From Paenibacillus piri (GTDB lineage: Bacteria; Bacillota; Bacilli; Paenibacillales; NBRC-103111), in the NCBI RefSeq assembly GCF_004354045.1, contig NZ_SMRT01000018.1, positions 4,473-68,472 on the forward strand: DNA of 64,000 nt, read 5' to 3'. The position numbers were made by a program, and so were the translations under genes. Below are positions 1 to 8,388 of the stretch, in pieces (positions within the stretch are counted from its first letter, which is position 1; each line of letters begins with the position of its first letter). The notes under the pieces are model-generated. The model searched no databases, had not been told where the DNA came from, and saw only the letters and a list, made by a program, of their open reading frames with translations.

Positions 1-210
1 ATCAAACTTTTCCTTCTGGCTGTCAACCCATCCGTAACACAATGCACTTTCAAGTGCTTCATCGTAGGATACGGTAACCACACCGGAATTTTTTTTCGCG
101 ATTTGCAACCGGATTCCCGGTGAAGTGTCATGATTGTTCTCAAGCCAATTCTCGAGAGATTGCTGTTCGCCAAAAAACATAACCGGTAATTCATTGGACT
201 TATTGATCAC
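1..210 (-). CDS. YdeI/OmpD-associated family protein, N-terminal part only
   Basis: The reading frame is open from a GTG start at 210 to the left edge, so only the first 70 residues are present. The start is set by AGGAGG nine bases upstream. The visible residues include a segment LPVMFFGEQQSLENWLEN followed by RLQIAKKNSGVVTVSYDEAL and CYGWVDSQ, which is the usual opening of YdeI-type proteins. Members of this family are linked to bacteriocin protection or metal homeostasis, but their biochemical role is poorly defined. The C-terminal half is missing because of the window border, not because of a visible mutation. Confidence 0.8.
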   Translation of the reverse strand, partial: MINKSNELPVMFFGEQQSLENWLENNHDTSPGIRLQIAKKNSGVVTVSYDEALESALCYGWVDSQKEKFD

Positions 211-281
211 TTGAATCGCCTCCTACTTGTAGTGCACTTCAATATAGTTGACAGATACAGTCAGTGATAGTCTAGCCTTGT

Positions 282-304
282 TTGAGCTATTGCTAATAGC
301 TCAA
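282..304. promoter_or_regulatory. Perfect palindrome upstream of YdeI-like gene
   Basis: Two perfect 10 bp arms (TTGAGCTATT and AATAGCTCAA) are separated by GCT. It lies about 75 bp upstream of the GTG start at 210. It could be an operator or a short terminator; there is no T-run on either side, which favours a protein binding site. This is inference from symmetry only. Confidence 0.4.
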
Positions 305-339
305 TTCCAGAAACAAGCCACCGCGGTGCGAGTAAATCT

Positions 340-480
340 GTTGAACAATACTGCCCTTTAGGTGAACGAGGCCACCGATTGATCTGCCGGTGGCCTTGTC
401 AAGCTGCCGATAATTCCGGCAGCCTATCGTTGTTGTTGTGCTCAAGTTCCCGTTAGCGTAACAAGTAATCAAACTGGCTA
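340..480. repeat. CCCGTTAG-type hairpin repeat
   Basis: The stretch carries a degenerate CTGCCCTTTAGGTGAAC at its left and TTCCCGTTAGCGTAAC at its right. Between them are two GC-rich hairpins, one with arms GGCCACCG and CCGGTGGCC and one with arms GCTGCCG and CCGGCAGC. It is one of about ten copies of an intergenic element in this window; flanks are similar while the hairpin sequence differs from copy to copy. Confidence 0.6.
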
Positions 481-523
481 TTCATTCAAATGCAGTCATG
501 CTTGTTCCTCCGTCAAAAAGAAC

Positions 524-985
524 TTACAGCTTTTTGTATACTAATTTCCTGTAATTTACAAACCCATGCTTGTTATAAAAACTTTCCGCATGTTCATTTT
601 TAGCCCAGTAACTCAGTTCAACCAGGTCTATTCCCTTACTCCTTGCAATGTCATATATATGACTCATTAGATACGACCCATATCCTCGCCTTTTCTGTCC
701 TTCTACGATACTGAAGTCATGCACAAATACTGACTTTCTCTTTTTCGTTTGGGCATCTTCGGGATACTCGTTGATTTCGACGCATGCGTAACCAAGCGGT
801 TCTCCCATATCCTCCAAAACTAAATAGATCAAATTCTCATTCGTCACCAACTGCTTAAATGATTCTCGAATAGTTTCGAAGTTATATTCCACAAAATACT
901 CTGGGTATAACGTTACATGTATTTCGTGTATGTGTTTATTCAAGCATGTAAGCAATTCATAATCCGTGGTTCGAGTAATTCTCAT
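524..985 (-). CDS. GNAT family N-acetyltransferase
   Basis: A predicted 153-residue acetyltransferase that would transfer an acetyl group from acetyl-CoA to an unknown amine. The acetyl-CoA binding signature is visible as QKRRGYGSYLM around residues 98-108, preceded by a beta strand VHDFSIVEG. The C-terminal YNKHGFVNYRKLVYKKL is the usual last strand of the fold. The start at 985 is preferred over the ATG at 991 because GGAGGG directly abuts the first ATG and is correctly spaced for the second. It is a single gene with no operon partner, and its substrate cannot be inferred. Confidence 0.85.
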   Translation of the reverse strand: MRITRTTDYELLTCLNKHIHEIHVTLYPEYFVEYNFETIRESFKQLVTNENLIYLVLEDMGEPLGYACVEINEYPEDAQTKKRKSVFVHDFSIVEGQKRRGYGSYLMSHIYDIARSKGIDLVELSYWAKNEHAESFYNKHGFVNYRKLVYKKL

Positions 986-1090
986 AATCATCCCTCCATT
1001 TTTGATGATGTTGCAATTGAATTCTTCTGCCCGTTAGCTTAACGTCGATGCCGGTTGTTACTTAAATCCCTTCTTCAATTCACTGTGATC

Positions 1091-1233
1091 CGTCGGGAAT
1101 GAGATAATGTTCTTGTCAATTTCGGGAATGGGATCAAGTTCTTGTCATTTGGATTTGACAAGAACTTGATCCCATAAAAACAAAAGCCGCGATTCACGCG
1201 GCAATTAATGGGACATGTTCTTGTCAACCGACA
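1091..1233 (+). repeat. TGTCGGG palindromic element, long form (copy A)
   Basis: The left end has two tandem units of the type CGGGAATGRGATMAWGTTCT TGTCA. An inverted unit TTGACAAGAACTTGATCCCA follows, then a hairpin GCCGCGattcaCGCGGC, and finally a terminal unit ending ACCGACA. The inner arms GGGATCAAG and CTTGATCCC pair perfectly. It carries no ORF of its own, so it looks like a non-autonomous miniature element. Confidence 0.8.
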
Positions 1234-1331
1234 TCTGTTCATCATTACACAAATAGTCCATTAGGAAATCAGAAAAGCAGTCAACATCTTTTTCATAGGA
1301 TAAAAAGCGGTGATCCGTATCATTTAAAATG
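1205..1331 (-). pseudogene. Possible alpha/beta-hydrolase C-terminal fragment ending inside a palindromic element
   Basis: Downstream of the broken HAD gene, in a different minus-strand frame, is a stretch reading LNDTDHRFLSYEKDVDCF SD followed by MDYLCNDEQ. The DTDHRF segment resembles the His-containing end of a serine hydrolase. The last residues (MSVDKNMSH) and the stop codon come from the palindromic element at 1091-1233. The assignment is tentative because only about 45 residues are left. Confidence 0.35.
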
Positions 1332-1904
1332 TTACAGGTGTTCCATTAGTTCATTTTCTTCTGGCGAAACACCAAAATAATTTAATGCTTTTTGGTAAAT
1401 TTGCGGGGAAGGTTTTTCATAACCAATTTCTTCTGAGATGAAAATTGTTCCATTTGGAAAAAAAGGCTTAATTCCTATCGCATTAATTTTGTCATACTGA
1501 ATGTCAGCAGTTCCATTCGTCACAATCCCTAGTTGGTAAACCTTTGTTAATTGACCAAGTACATTCAAAAGTTCAGGATTAGCTTTCATAAAGCTTTTAC
1601 TTATCGAAGCATATATTCGTTCAAAGCTAGTTGCTGTTGATTCGTCAGCCACTTTATTAAACTCCGCTAATGTTTGTATAAATCTGAAAGTACGATATTC
1701 ATAAATAGTTATTTTCTGTTGATGATATAAATCCACATAAATTTTTTCTTTTTGGCGATATACCTCAAAGAGTTGGTCAGTATTAATATCCATTGTAATT
1801 GGATACTGTCGGAACGTTTCCTTGGTACTATCTTCCCAATAATCATCGAAGTGAAGAATTGTGTCGTCTAAATCAAAAAGTATAAGTTTGTAACAGGTAG
1901 ACAA
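1332..1904 (-). pseudogene. HAD superfamily hydrolase (YjjG-like), C-terminally truncated
   Basis: The product resembles HAD phosphatases that dephosphorylate nucleotides or small phosphorylated metabolites. Motif I is LILFDLDDTILHF and motif II is GIVTNGT, and the conserved Lys is in GYEKPSPQIYQKAL. The frame stops right after SPEENELMEHL, so the last part with motif IV (usually GDSxxND) is missing and the protein should be inactive. The start is a TTG at 1904 with GAGGTG seven bases upstream; the longer ATG frame from 1934 has no good ribosome binding site. Downstream DNA is an unrelated fragment, so the break is a rearrangement rather than a point mutation. Confidence 0.75.
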
Positions 1905-2090
1905 GTTTACACACCTCAACTTAGATAAAATCATTCTTTTACCGTCCTGTTATCAGCGGCGAAAGAACTTATTATCAATATTATACCATATAATGGTATT
2001 GCATTTGTATCGGTTTCAATTGTTACTTATGGTCTGTCTGCGGAACAGCTATGGGCATATTCACAAAGGACACCTTTCAAATTTGTGTAA

Positions 2091-2102
2091 CCCCCCCCCC
2101 CC
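2091..2102. repeat. Poly-C tract (12 C)
   Basis: A run of twelve C residues follows TTTGTGTAA. No gene crosses it, so phase variation of a protein is unlikely. Such tracts are prone to length error in sequencing and replication. Confidence 0.9.
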
Positions 2103-2208
2103 ACTCGTTCAGACCGATTTACTCCGTTCCAAGTGGATTGATTAAAGAGAGTTAGTCGGAATAAGCTTTTCAGCTCAAATCTTCGTCATTATGATGTTAT
2201 GTACCACA

Positions 2209-2323
2209 GTCGGGAATGGGATAAAGTTCTTGTCATTGAAATTTGACAAGAACTTTATCCCATAAATCAAAAAAGCCGCGATTTACGCGGCAATTAATGA
2301 GATAATGTTCTTGTCACCCGACA
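2209..2323 (+). repeat. TGTCGGG palindromic element, short form (copy B)
   Basis: A 115 bp copy with only one left unit. The inner arms are GGGATAAAG and CTTTATCCC, paired without mismatch, followed by hairpin GCCGCGatttaCGCGGC and terminal ACCCGACA. It ends only 12 bp from the stop codon of the gene at 2336, so it may serve as transcript end for that operon. Confidence 0.85.
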
Positions 2324-2335
2324 GGAGGAATTGGC

Positions 2336-3259
2336 TTAAGCACCGTAAGTATCACGGATAAACTTCAGCCACCAGCGGATGCCAGGATTGTCCTGCGAAC
2401 CGTAGCCGCCCGGTTGGTGGTTAGGCCCTTGCGGCGGGACATCCTGCAGCCAGGTGGAGGCTAGCATGTAGCCGTATCCGCGTTCTAAATGCCACCGAGT
2501 CAACTCAATCTGATTCTCCTTCATGTCATCCGAATAGACACCGGTATTGATGTAATTGGTTCCATCCACGAGTCGGTAATAGTTATTCGGGTCGGTGTTT
2601 TTGCTGTAATAATGCCAGTAGTTTCCTGGTGCTTTCAACGGAGTCCCTTCACTTTCGATATAAGGCTTGTTCTCCGCTTTGTCGCTGAAGTGCAGAGCAA
2701 CGTCCGCTTCTACCGGCGGCTGTCCGATATAATTAGTGGCCAGCAGGATATCAGAATCTGCTGATTTACCGGCTATCACCATTTGCCGGTTATCGAATCC
2801 GGCATTCCGACGAGCCATTCCTTCGTTGTCCACATCCACGATGACATTTCGGTATTGGTTTTCGCTCAACCACCTGACCGTATTGTGCACGGCCGAATTA
2901 GCCTCTTCCTGAGTCCAAGACGACCATTTCGCATCGGAATGTTCCCAATACAGGCAACCGACAATGACCGCCATCCCCCGATCGTCCGCCGCTTCAATAA
3001 TCCGCGCCAAGCGGGTGGAATAGACCGGATTGAGCTCGGTGTTTTCCAAATACCCCTTGATGTTTCCAAACCGGCTTCCCATCAGGAAGACGCTGATTGT
3101 GTTCACGCCGAAGCCTGTGTATTCATCCAGATGACCGATCAAATCATCCGTTGTCTCTTCGGTCAGCAGTGAATTGGAGCAGCGCAACCCGATAGGCAGG
3201 AACGGCTTCCCGTTCATCAGGAATTGTGTATTTTGAGTCGATAGTACGTATTTACCCAT
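2336..3259 (-). CDS. Clan GH-A-like TIM-barrel glycoside hydrolase, cytoplasmic
   Basis: A 307-residue protein with the outline of a cellulase-superfamily TIM barrel. Near the N-terminus is FLMNGKPFLPIGLRCSN. An Asn-Glu pair in VDVDNEGMAR (Glu146) sits where the acid/base residue of clan GH-A enzymes lies at the end of strand 4, and Glu202 or Glu204 in YIESEGTP could be the nucleophile. There is no signal peptide, so it would act on an imported oligosaccharide. It is the last gene of a seven-gene operon with transporter, two epimerase-like enzymes and a dehydrogenase. The specific family and substrate are not recognised; the catalytic residues are inferred. Confidence 0.65.
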   Translation of the reverse strand: MGKYVLSTQNTQFLMNGKPFLPIGLRCSNSLLTEETTDDLIGHLDEYTGFGVNTISVFLMGSRFGNIKGYLENTELNPVYSTRLARIIEAADDRGMAVIVGCLYWEHSDAKWSSWTQEEANSAVHNTVRWLSENQYRNVIVDVDNEGMARRNAGFDNRQMVIAGKSADSDILLATNYIGQPPVEADVALHFSDKAENKPYIESEGTPLKAPGNYWHYYSKNTDPNNYYRLVDGTNYINTGVYSDDMKENQIELTRWHLERGYGYMLASTWLQDVPPQGPNHQPGGYGSQDNPGIRWWLKFIRDTYGA

Positions 3260-3297
3260 TGTTTTAACCCCTCCATTGATAATAACCTAGTACCTTC

Positions 3298-4086
3298 CTA
3301 CTTTACATGTGAGCGGGCCACGATCGCCGGATGTCCTGCGAGAAATCCCCCGTCGACCGGCAAGCAGGCTCCGGTAACGAACGAGGCTTCCGGTGAGGCG
3401 AGAAAACAGATGCCCTCAGCCACCTCCTCGGCCCGCCCGAAACGGTTCATTGCCGTTTGGCTGAGCACACCGTTCACATAGGGGGCTTGCTGCCGGGCAT
3501 CTTCTGTCATTTCGGTAATGATATATCCCGGACTCAATGCATTTACCCGAATGCCATAGTCTGCCCATTCGACGGCGAGTAGCTTTGTATATTGGAGCAA
3601 CGCCCCTTTGGAAGCTGTATAGGCACTTTGGTTGGGACTCACTACGTGAGACATCATCGACGTGACGTTAACGATGGACCCGCCACTCCCTTGCTGGATC
3701 ATCACTTTGCCGACCTCCTGGCACATCCGGTACGCTCCAGTCAGGTTGACCTCGAGAACCTTCTCCCATACGTCCTCCGGATAATCAATAGCCGGTAGCC
3801 GCACATTCACGCCGGAACAATACACAAGCACGTCGATTTTGCCGAAATGCTCAACCGCTTGACGAATAAAGGCCTGAATGCTGTCGCGCCGAGTGACGTC
3901 AAGATGACGTCCTATGGCATCGGCTCCAGCTTCTCTTAGCAACGCTTCAGTCTCCACGTATTCTGCTTCCGTTCGGCTTCCTACCGCAACACGAGCCCCA
4001 TATTCGGCGAATTTGCCGGCGGCCGATCGGCCGATCCCCCGGCCCCCGCCCGCAATAAGCACGGTTCTTCCAGCCAATCCTTTCAT
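3298..4086 (-). CDS. SDR family NAD(P)-dependent oxidoreductase
   Basis: A 262-residue classical short-chain dehydrogenase. The cofactor loop GGGRGIG is at residues 13-19, and the catalytic set is Ser143, Tyr156 and Lys160 in the segment VTSMM...SAYTASKGALL. The C-terminus ends with the usual FVTGACLPVDGG. It likely oxidises a sugar or sugar acid hydroxyl with NAD or NADP. It lies between an epimerase-like gene (14 bp upstream) and the GH-like gene (38 bp downstream), which supports a role in breakdown of the imported sugar. The exact substrate cannot be read from the sequence. Confidence 0.85.
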   Translation of the reverse strand: MKGLAGRTVLIAGGGRGIGRSAAGKFAEYGARVAVGSRTEAEYVETEALLREAGADAIGRHLDVTRRDSIQAFIRQAVEHFGKIDVLVYCSGVNVRLPAIDYPEDVWEKVLEVNLTGAYRMCQEVGKVMIQQGSGGSIVNVTSMMSHVVSPNQSAYTASKGALLQYTKLLAVEWADYGIRVNALSPGYIITEMTEDARQQAPYVNGVLSQTAMNRFGRAEEVAEGICFLASPEASFVTGACLPVDGGFLAGHPAIVARSHVK

Positions 4087-4100
4087 ATAGCCCCTCCGAT

Positions 4101-5054
4101 TTACAAGATGGAAAACAAATAAGAGAAGCTTCGGTTCGGATTGCGTTCCTTGAGCAGCGTTTCCATTACTTCCGGAGAAATTCGCTCAGCCAAGGTAAAG
4201 CATTTGTCGGTAATGGCGAACGCCGTCTCGAAGCTTTCCACCGTACTCGTTTCCTTAGGAATGATGTCGTACGAATACCAATCGTCATAGCCGATTTTCT
4301 TAAGGTAATAAATAAATTCAAGCGTATCCCATAAATTGTAGGCACCCGGAAGCATATCCCAATCCCACACCTTATCGTTGTCGTTCAAATGAACATAGAA
4401 CAGACGCTGACTTCGCGCCAGCATGACGGCCGCTTGCGCTGGTCGCTCCCCTGCCTGGATCGAGTGACCAAAATCGAGGGTGACACCCACATTAGGCAGA
4501 CCGACCTGCTGGCAAAAGGCGAGCGTTTCCCCGGCATTTCCCAAAAAACAACGTGCACGCGGGTCATTGTTCTTATACTCGATACAAAGGCGAACCCGGG
4601 GATTATATAAAGCTGCTTCCCTGATTATCTGCTCGAAATAATCATACGCCCTGCCATATTCCATCTCGAAGATGTAGTCATGGCCCTCGTTCAGCGGGCA
4701 CGTCGTTACCCGGTTGCAGCCGAGCTTCTCCGCAACGTCCATAGCTTCCTTCAAGCTCTCAAGCACCTCTTGTCGTTCCTCGGCTGATTCCGAAGTAAAG
4801 GAGCCTCTCATCCAACGTCCGCTACGGCGGGAGCGGAAATTGATCGCCGACACCTGCAGTCCGTACTGATCCAGCCACTGCACAGTACGCTCGAAATCAT
4901 CGAAGTCATCTGGATAGCAGAGCTCAAGACCGGCTATTCCTTTAATGTGCGAGGCAAGCTCTATTTTTTGTTCTAGCGACCTATCATTCTGATAAGTCAT
5001 GAACCGGTTTTTGACGCCGCCCAAAAATCCCGAAATTACCGCATATTTACCCAT
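4101..5054 (-). CDS. Sugar phosphate isomerase/epimerase (xylose isomerase-like TIM barrel)
   Basis: A 317-residue member of the AP endonuclease 2/xylose isomerase-like fold. Metal-binding residues expected for the family are present in order: Glu in LCIEYKNND, Asp/His in GVTLDFGHS, His in FYVHLNDND and a late Asp in WYSYDIIP. The family interconverts keto and aldo sugars or epimerises C3, often with a divalent metal. It is the second of two consecutive members in this operon, only 9 bp downstream of the first. The pair may act on successive intermediates, which is inference. Confidence 0.8.
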   Translation of the reverse strand: MGKYAVISGFLGGVKNRFMTYQNDRSLEQKIELASHIKGIAGLELCYPDDFDDFERTVQWLDQYGLQVSAINFRSRRSGRWMRGSFTSESAEERQEVLESLKEAMDVAEKLGCNRVTTCPLNEGHDYIFEMEYGRAYDYFEQIIREAALYNPRVRLCIEYKNNDPRARCFLGNAGETLAFCQQVGLPNVGVTLDFGHSIQAGERPAQAAVMLARSQRLFYVHLNDNDKVWDWDMLPGAYNLWDTLEFIYYLKKIGYDDWYSYDIIPKETSTVESFETAFAITDKCFTLAERISPEVMETLLKERNPNRSFSYLFSIL

Positions 5055-5063
5055 CGACTTCCT

Positions 5064-5924
5064 TTAAGCCTCCATTTCTCTTATCATCTGTCGCAAGCTG
5101 TTCATGCTGCGATAGTTCATATCCGCTTCCCAAGCCAGGATATCGGTCAAGTCGTCCGTTCGTCGTGTCGTCAGCTCCACGATGATCGATAGAGGTCTCC
5201 TCGTTCCAAGGACGTTCCGAAGAATGCCTTTCACATCCAGAAGCCCTTCCCCCAAAGCAGTTCCGGTCACGAAATATCCCGCCTCCACTTTGCGGATTTG
5301 GTAGTCCTTTAGGTGAATGGAAACAAGATGGGGGATAAACTTTGCGAGCGTGACTTCCGGCTTCTCCAGAAATCCAAGGCCATTGGTCGTATCCAGAATC
5401 AACCCTACCCGGCTGTCCCCCACCTCCTCGACGATGGAGAGCAAATCATCGGAAGCCAAATCGAAGTGATTTTCCAAACCGACAATTACATCCAGGTCCC
5501 GTAATTCGCCCAAGGCGTTCGTCAAGATTTTCACGGCTGATTCCTTCATTCGCTGCGGCTGTTTCTCCGGGAAAGCTGATTCGGCGCCCAACACCAAACG
5601 AATCAGCCGGGAGCCGAACACTTCGGCGATCTCCAGATGACGACGCAGAGTCTCGCCACCCAAATCCCGCATGCCGAGTTCCACGAACAACCCCAGTTCA
5701 CGCGCTTGTTCGGCGGCCGCTAGCAATGAATCCCGGGGATGCCCAGAATAGCGCAGGTTCTCGCAGAGCTGAACGCCTTCGTACCCGAGCTCGGCGGCTG
5801 CTGCCAAAAAATCATTTAGCTTCATCGGCTGAGGCGGTTGGAACCCCGAAAATCCGACGGCATATCGGAATGCGTAGCTGCCAAGGCCTACCCGTATCGT
5901 TTGACCGTGCCATTTATTTGGCAT
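5064..5924 (-). CDS. Sugar phosphate isomerase/epimerase (xylose isomerase-like TIM barrel)
   Basis: A 286-residue TIM-barrel enzyme of the same superfamily as its downstream neighbour but clearly diverged from it. The putative metal ligands lie in VGLENHFDLASDDL, LILDTTNGLGFLEKP, SIHLKDYQ and IIVELTTR. Its ATG overlaps the stop of the binding-protein gene by 11 bp (ATGCCAAATAA), so it is probably translationally coupled to the transporter. No secretion signal is present. The substrate is unknown; the neighbours point to a sugar or glycoside imported by the upstream ABC system. Confidence 0.8.
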   Translation of the reverse strand: MPNKWHGQTIRVGLGSYAFRYAVGFSGFQPPQPMKLNDFLAAAAELGYEGVQLCENLRYSGHPRDSLLAAAEQARELGLFVELGMRDLGGETLRRHLEIAEVFGSRLIRLVLGAESAFPEKQPQRMKESAVKILTNALGELRDLDVIVGLENHFDLASDDLLSIVEEVGDSRVGLILDTTNGLGFLEKPEVTLAKFIPHLVSIHLKDYQIRKVEAGYFVTGTALGEGLLDVKGILRNVLGTRRPLSIIVELTTRRTDDLTDILAWEADMNYRSMNSLRQMIREMEA

Positions 5925-7440
5925 TTACTTTTTTGTACTGCTCGTTGTATTCTGCAATGACTTTGTCGCCGCCTTTTTGCAGCCATTGCTCGATCACATT
6001 GTTCCAACCACTATCGTCAAGGGCGCCAAGCACGAATTTGACCCGGTTATCTTCGACCCATTTATTTAATTCGTTGCCTCTTTCCGTCCATGTATTCGAT
6101 ACCAGGCTAAATGCAGGGTTGTTTACGGCTACAGGGTCGTCGATTTTATAGGACTCATCCACTTTCGTCCGCATCGCGCCGAGCGTCCCTTTGGAGACCA
6201 GGGATACGTCATGCGAACGAAGCTGTCGCAGTGGATTGATCTCCTTTTGGAATCTGTCGTTGCCGTCCGAAGTCCGGACGAACATCCCGTCCTTGATGGT
6301 GTAGTGCTGGCCCTCGATGCCCCATACCATCAAGTCCTGAATCTCCTTGTCGGCCATCCGGTCCCAGAAAGCGAGCACCTTCTTCAAGTCGGCTTCGGTC
6401 TTTACGCTCGATTTGGGAAACATATACGCGCTGGTGAATCCGGGAGTGGCCAAAGCCCGAATTCCTTTAGGGCCGGATATCTGGGTAACGAGGTCGATTT
6501 TGGAACCGGGCACGTTCTTGTTCAAGTTCGGTTCGCGGTCGTACGCGTACTGCTTGCCACCGATCATCATGCCAGCTCTACCTTTTTCAAACAACTCATT
6601 CGCCTGATTGTTCTTGAGGGTAGGGAAATCGGCATTGATCAATTTCTCATCGAATAACTTTTTATAAAATTTCAAAGTGTTCAAATATTCAGGTGTCATC
6701 AAGTCGGGAACGAGCTTTCCGTCCTTCACATCCCAGCCTGGTACGCCGCCATGATAGACGAGCATCGAATTAAAGCTGCCGAGCGAACCATATTCAGCAA
6801 GTCCGATCGTATCGTTCTTCCCGTTTTTGTCCGGATCATTCAAAGCGAATGCCTTAATGACCTGGTAGAGATCATCAATCGACTTCGGCTCTTTCAACCC
6901 GAGCGCATCCAACCAGTCTCTTCGGAAGGTTACCCCTTCACGCGTCAAATATTGATGCTGGGGAATGCCGTATATTTTCCCGTCCACCGACAAATTCGTT
7001 TTCACCAGAGGGTTCATATTGTTTAAATTTTTGTAATCCTTCAGGTATGGACCTACTTCCCAGAATAGGCCTGAGCGGACCGCATTGATAATACTGGGGT
7101 CCTTACCCTGGTTCTGGACGGCGATCATCATGGGCAACTGCCCTGAAGCGATCGTTACGTTCAGCTTGTCGTTATACGTATTGGAAGGCACCCAGTTCAC
7201 TTCGAGATCCGTTTGCGTATGCTGACGAATGATTTTCATCGCATCCGAATTGGCAGCAGGCGGCTCGGGATCGAAAAAAATATTCATCATCGTGATCTTG
7301 GGAGGGGCTTGTACGGCCTGCTCCGCCGGCTTTCCGCTTCCCGCGCTTGTTCCCTGCGGCGGCGTTCCACTACATCCCGCTGTAATGGTCATGATGCTCG
7401 ACAAACTGACCATTACAGTCCACTTCATGGTTTTTCTCAT
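5914..7440 (-). CDS. Extracellular sugar-binding lipoprotein of a CUT1 ABC transporter
   Basis: A 508-residue solute-binding protein. The N-terminus MRKTMKWTVMVSLSSIM TI is a lipoprotein signal ending in TAGC, so the mature protein would be lipid-anchored outside the membrane. The start at 7440 is set by AGGAGGT about ten bases upstream; the longer frame to 7518 reads into the preceding permease gene. Large SBPs of this size are typical of the LplA/YtcQ class in Paenibacillus and usually bind oligosaccharides. It follows the second permease, and there is no ATPase gene in the operon, so a shared MsmX-type ATPase encoded elsewhere would energise import. Confidence 0.9.
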   Translation of the reverse strand: MRKTMKWTVMVSLSSIMTITAGCSGTPPQGTSAGSGKPAEQAVQAPPKITMMNIFFDPEPPAANSDAMKIIRQHTQTDLEVNWVPSNTYNDKLNVTIASGQLPMMIAVQNQGKDPSIINAVRSGLFWEVGPYLKDYKNLNNMNPLVKTNLSVDGKIYGIPQHQYLTREGVTFRRDWLDALGLKEPKSIDDLYQVIKAFALNDPDKNGKNDTIGLAEYGSLGSFNSMLVYHGGVPGWDVKDGKLVPDLMTPEYLNTLKFYKKLFDEKLINADFPTLKNNQANELFEKGRAGMMIGGKQYAYDREPNLNKNVPGSKIDLVTQISGPKGIRALATPGFTSAYMFPKSSVKTEADLKKVLAFWDRMADKEIQDLMVWGIEGQHYTIKDGMFVRTSDGNDRFQKEINPLRQLRSHDVSLVSKGTLGAMRTKVDESYKIDDPVAVNNPAFSLVSNTWTERGNELNKWVEDNRVKFVLGALDDSGWNNVIEQWLQKGGDKVIAEYNEQYKKVNAK

Positions 7441-7480
7441 GATTTTCAAGACCTCCTCTAAAAATGTCGATTTCGTATTG

Positions 7481-8362
7481 TTATCCCTTGACGGAACCGA
7501 GCAGGGCCCCTTTTGCAAAATGTTTTTGCAGGAACGGGTACACAGCCAGAATAGGTAGCGTGGCTACCACGATGACTGCCATATTGATCACTCGGGGAGG
7601 GGGGATGACAAATTCGCTATCCAGTTGCGCTGAATCGCCGATGCCTCCCTGCGATAAGATAACGATTTGCCGAAGCCAAACCTGAATGGGCCATTTCTCC
7701 GGACTATTGATATACAGAATGGCGTTGAAATACGTATTCCAGTGTCCTACCCCATAAAAAAGTCCGAACGTTGCGAGCGCCGGTAGCGACAACGGTAACA
7801 CGATCCGAAACAGGATGCCGTACTCGGAGCAACCGTCAATCTTGGCGGCTTCCTCCAAGCCTTCCGGCAGTTGCTGAAAGAAATTTTTAAGCAGAATCAG
7901 ATTGAAGCCGCTGATGGCTCCGGGGATAATCAATGCCCAGATGCTGTCGAGCAGACCGGCCGCTTTCACCACCAGGAACGTAGGGATAATGCCTCCGCTG
8001 AACAAAATCGTAAAAACCACCATCATCATCACGACACGACGCCCAACCAGATCGCTGCGGGCTAACGGGTAGGCCATGATGGAGGTGAACGCTAAATTGA
8101 CGATCGTGCCTACCACCGTGATGAATACGGATACCCCGAGACTGTGAATTAATACGTTCGAGGAAAAGATGTATTCGTAAGCGTTTAACGAAAACTTTGT
8201 CGGGAACAGCAGAAATTGATGCTTCACGAACTCTTCCGCAGCTGTAAACGAACCAGCAACAATATAAACAAACGGAATAATCGATATCAGAGAACAAATC
8301 AAAAGAAATGCATAATTGAATCCGTCGAATATTCGGCTGCCCCAGGTTTTGTGCTTAACCAT
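7481..8362 (-). CDS. Carbohydrate ABC transporter permease (YtcP/LplC type)
   Basis: A 293-residue inner-membrane permease with about six membrane segments. The EAA loop that contacts the ATPase is EEAAKIDGCSEYGILFRIVL at about residues 188-207, and the C-terminus FAKGALLGSVKG is characteristic of this permease class. A signature KHQFLLFPTKFSLNAYEYIF is seen before the transmembrane core. It pairs with the permease encoded 26 bp upstream and with the binding lipoprotein downstream. Confidence 0.92.
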   Translation of the reverse strand: MVKHKTWGSRIFDGFNYAFLLICSLISIIPFVYIVAGSFTAAEEFVKHQFLLFPTKFSLNAYEYIFSSNVLIHSLGVSVFITVVGTIVNLAFTSIMAYPLARSDLVGRRVVMMMVVFTILFSGGIIPTFLVVKAAGLLDSIWALIIPGAISGFNLILLKNFFQQLPEGLEEAAKIDGCSEYGILFRIVLPLSLPALATFGLFYGVGHWNTYFNAILYINSPEKWPIQVWLRQIVILSQGGIGDSAQLDSEFVIPPPRVINMAVIVVATLPILAVYPFLQKHFAKGALLGSVKG

Positions 8363-8388
8363 CGGGAAGTCTCCTTTCTGTTTTCAGC

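Noticed and set aside
1091-1233. CRISPR repeat-spacer array suggested by repeated TGTTCTTGTCA units
   Set aside because: Units are tandem or inverted with no regular spacers, differ between copies, and form stems; no cas genes are present.
2091-2102. Phase-variable gene switched by the poly-C run
   Set aside because: No open frame or promoter is placed so that a change in length would matter.
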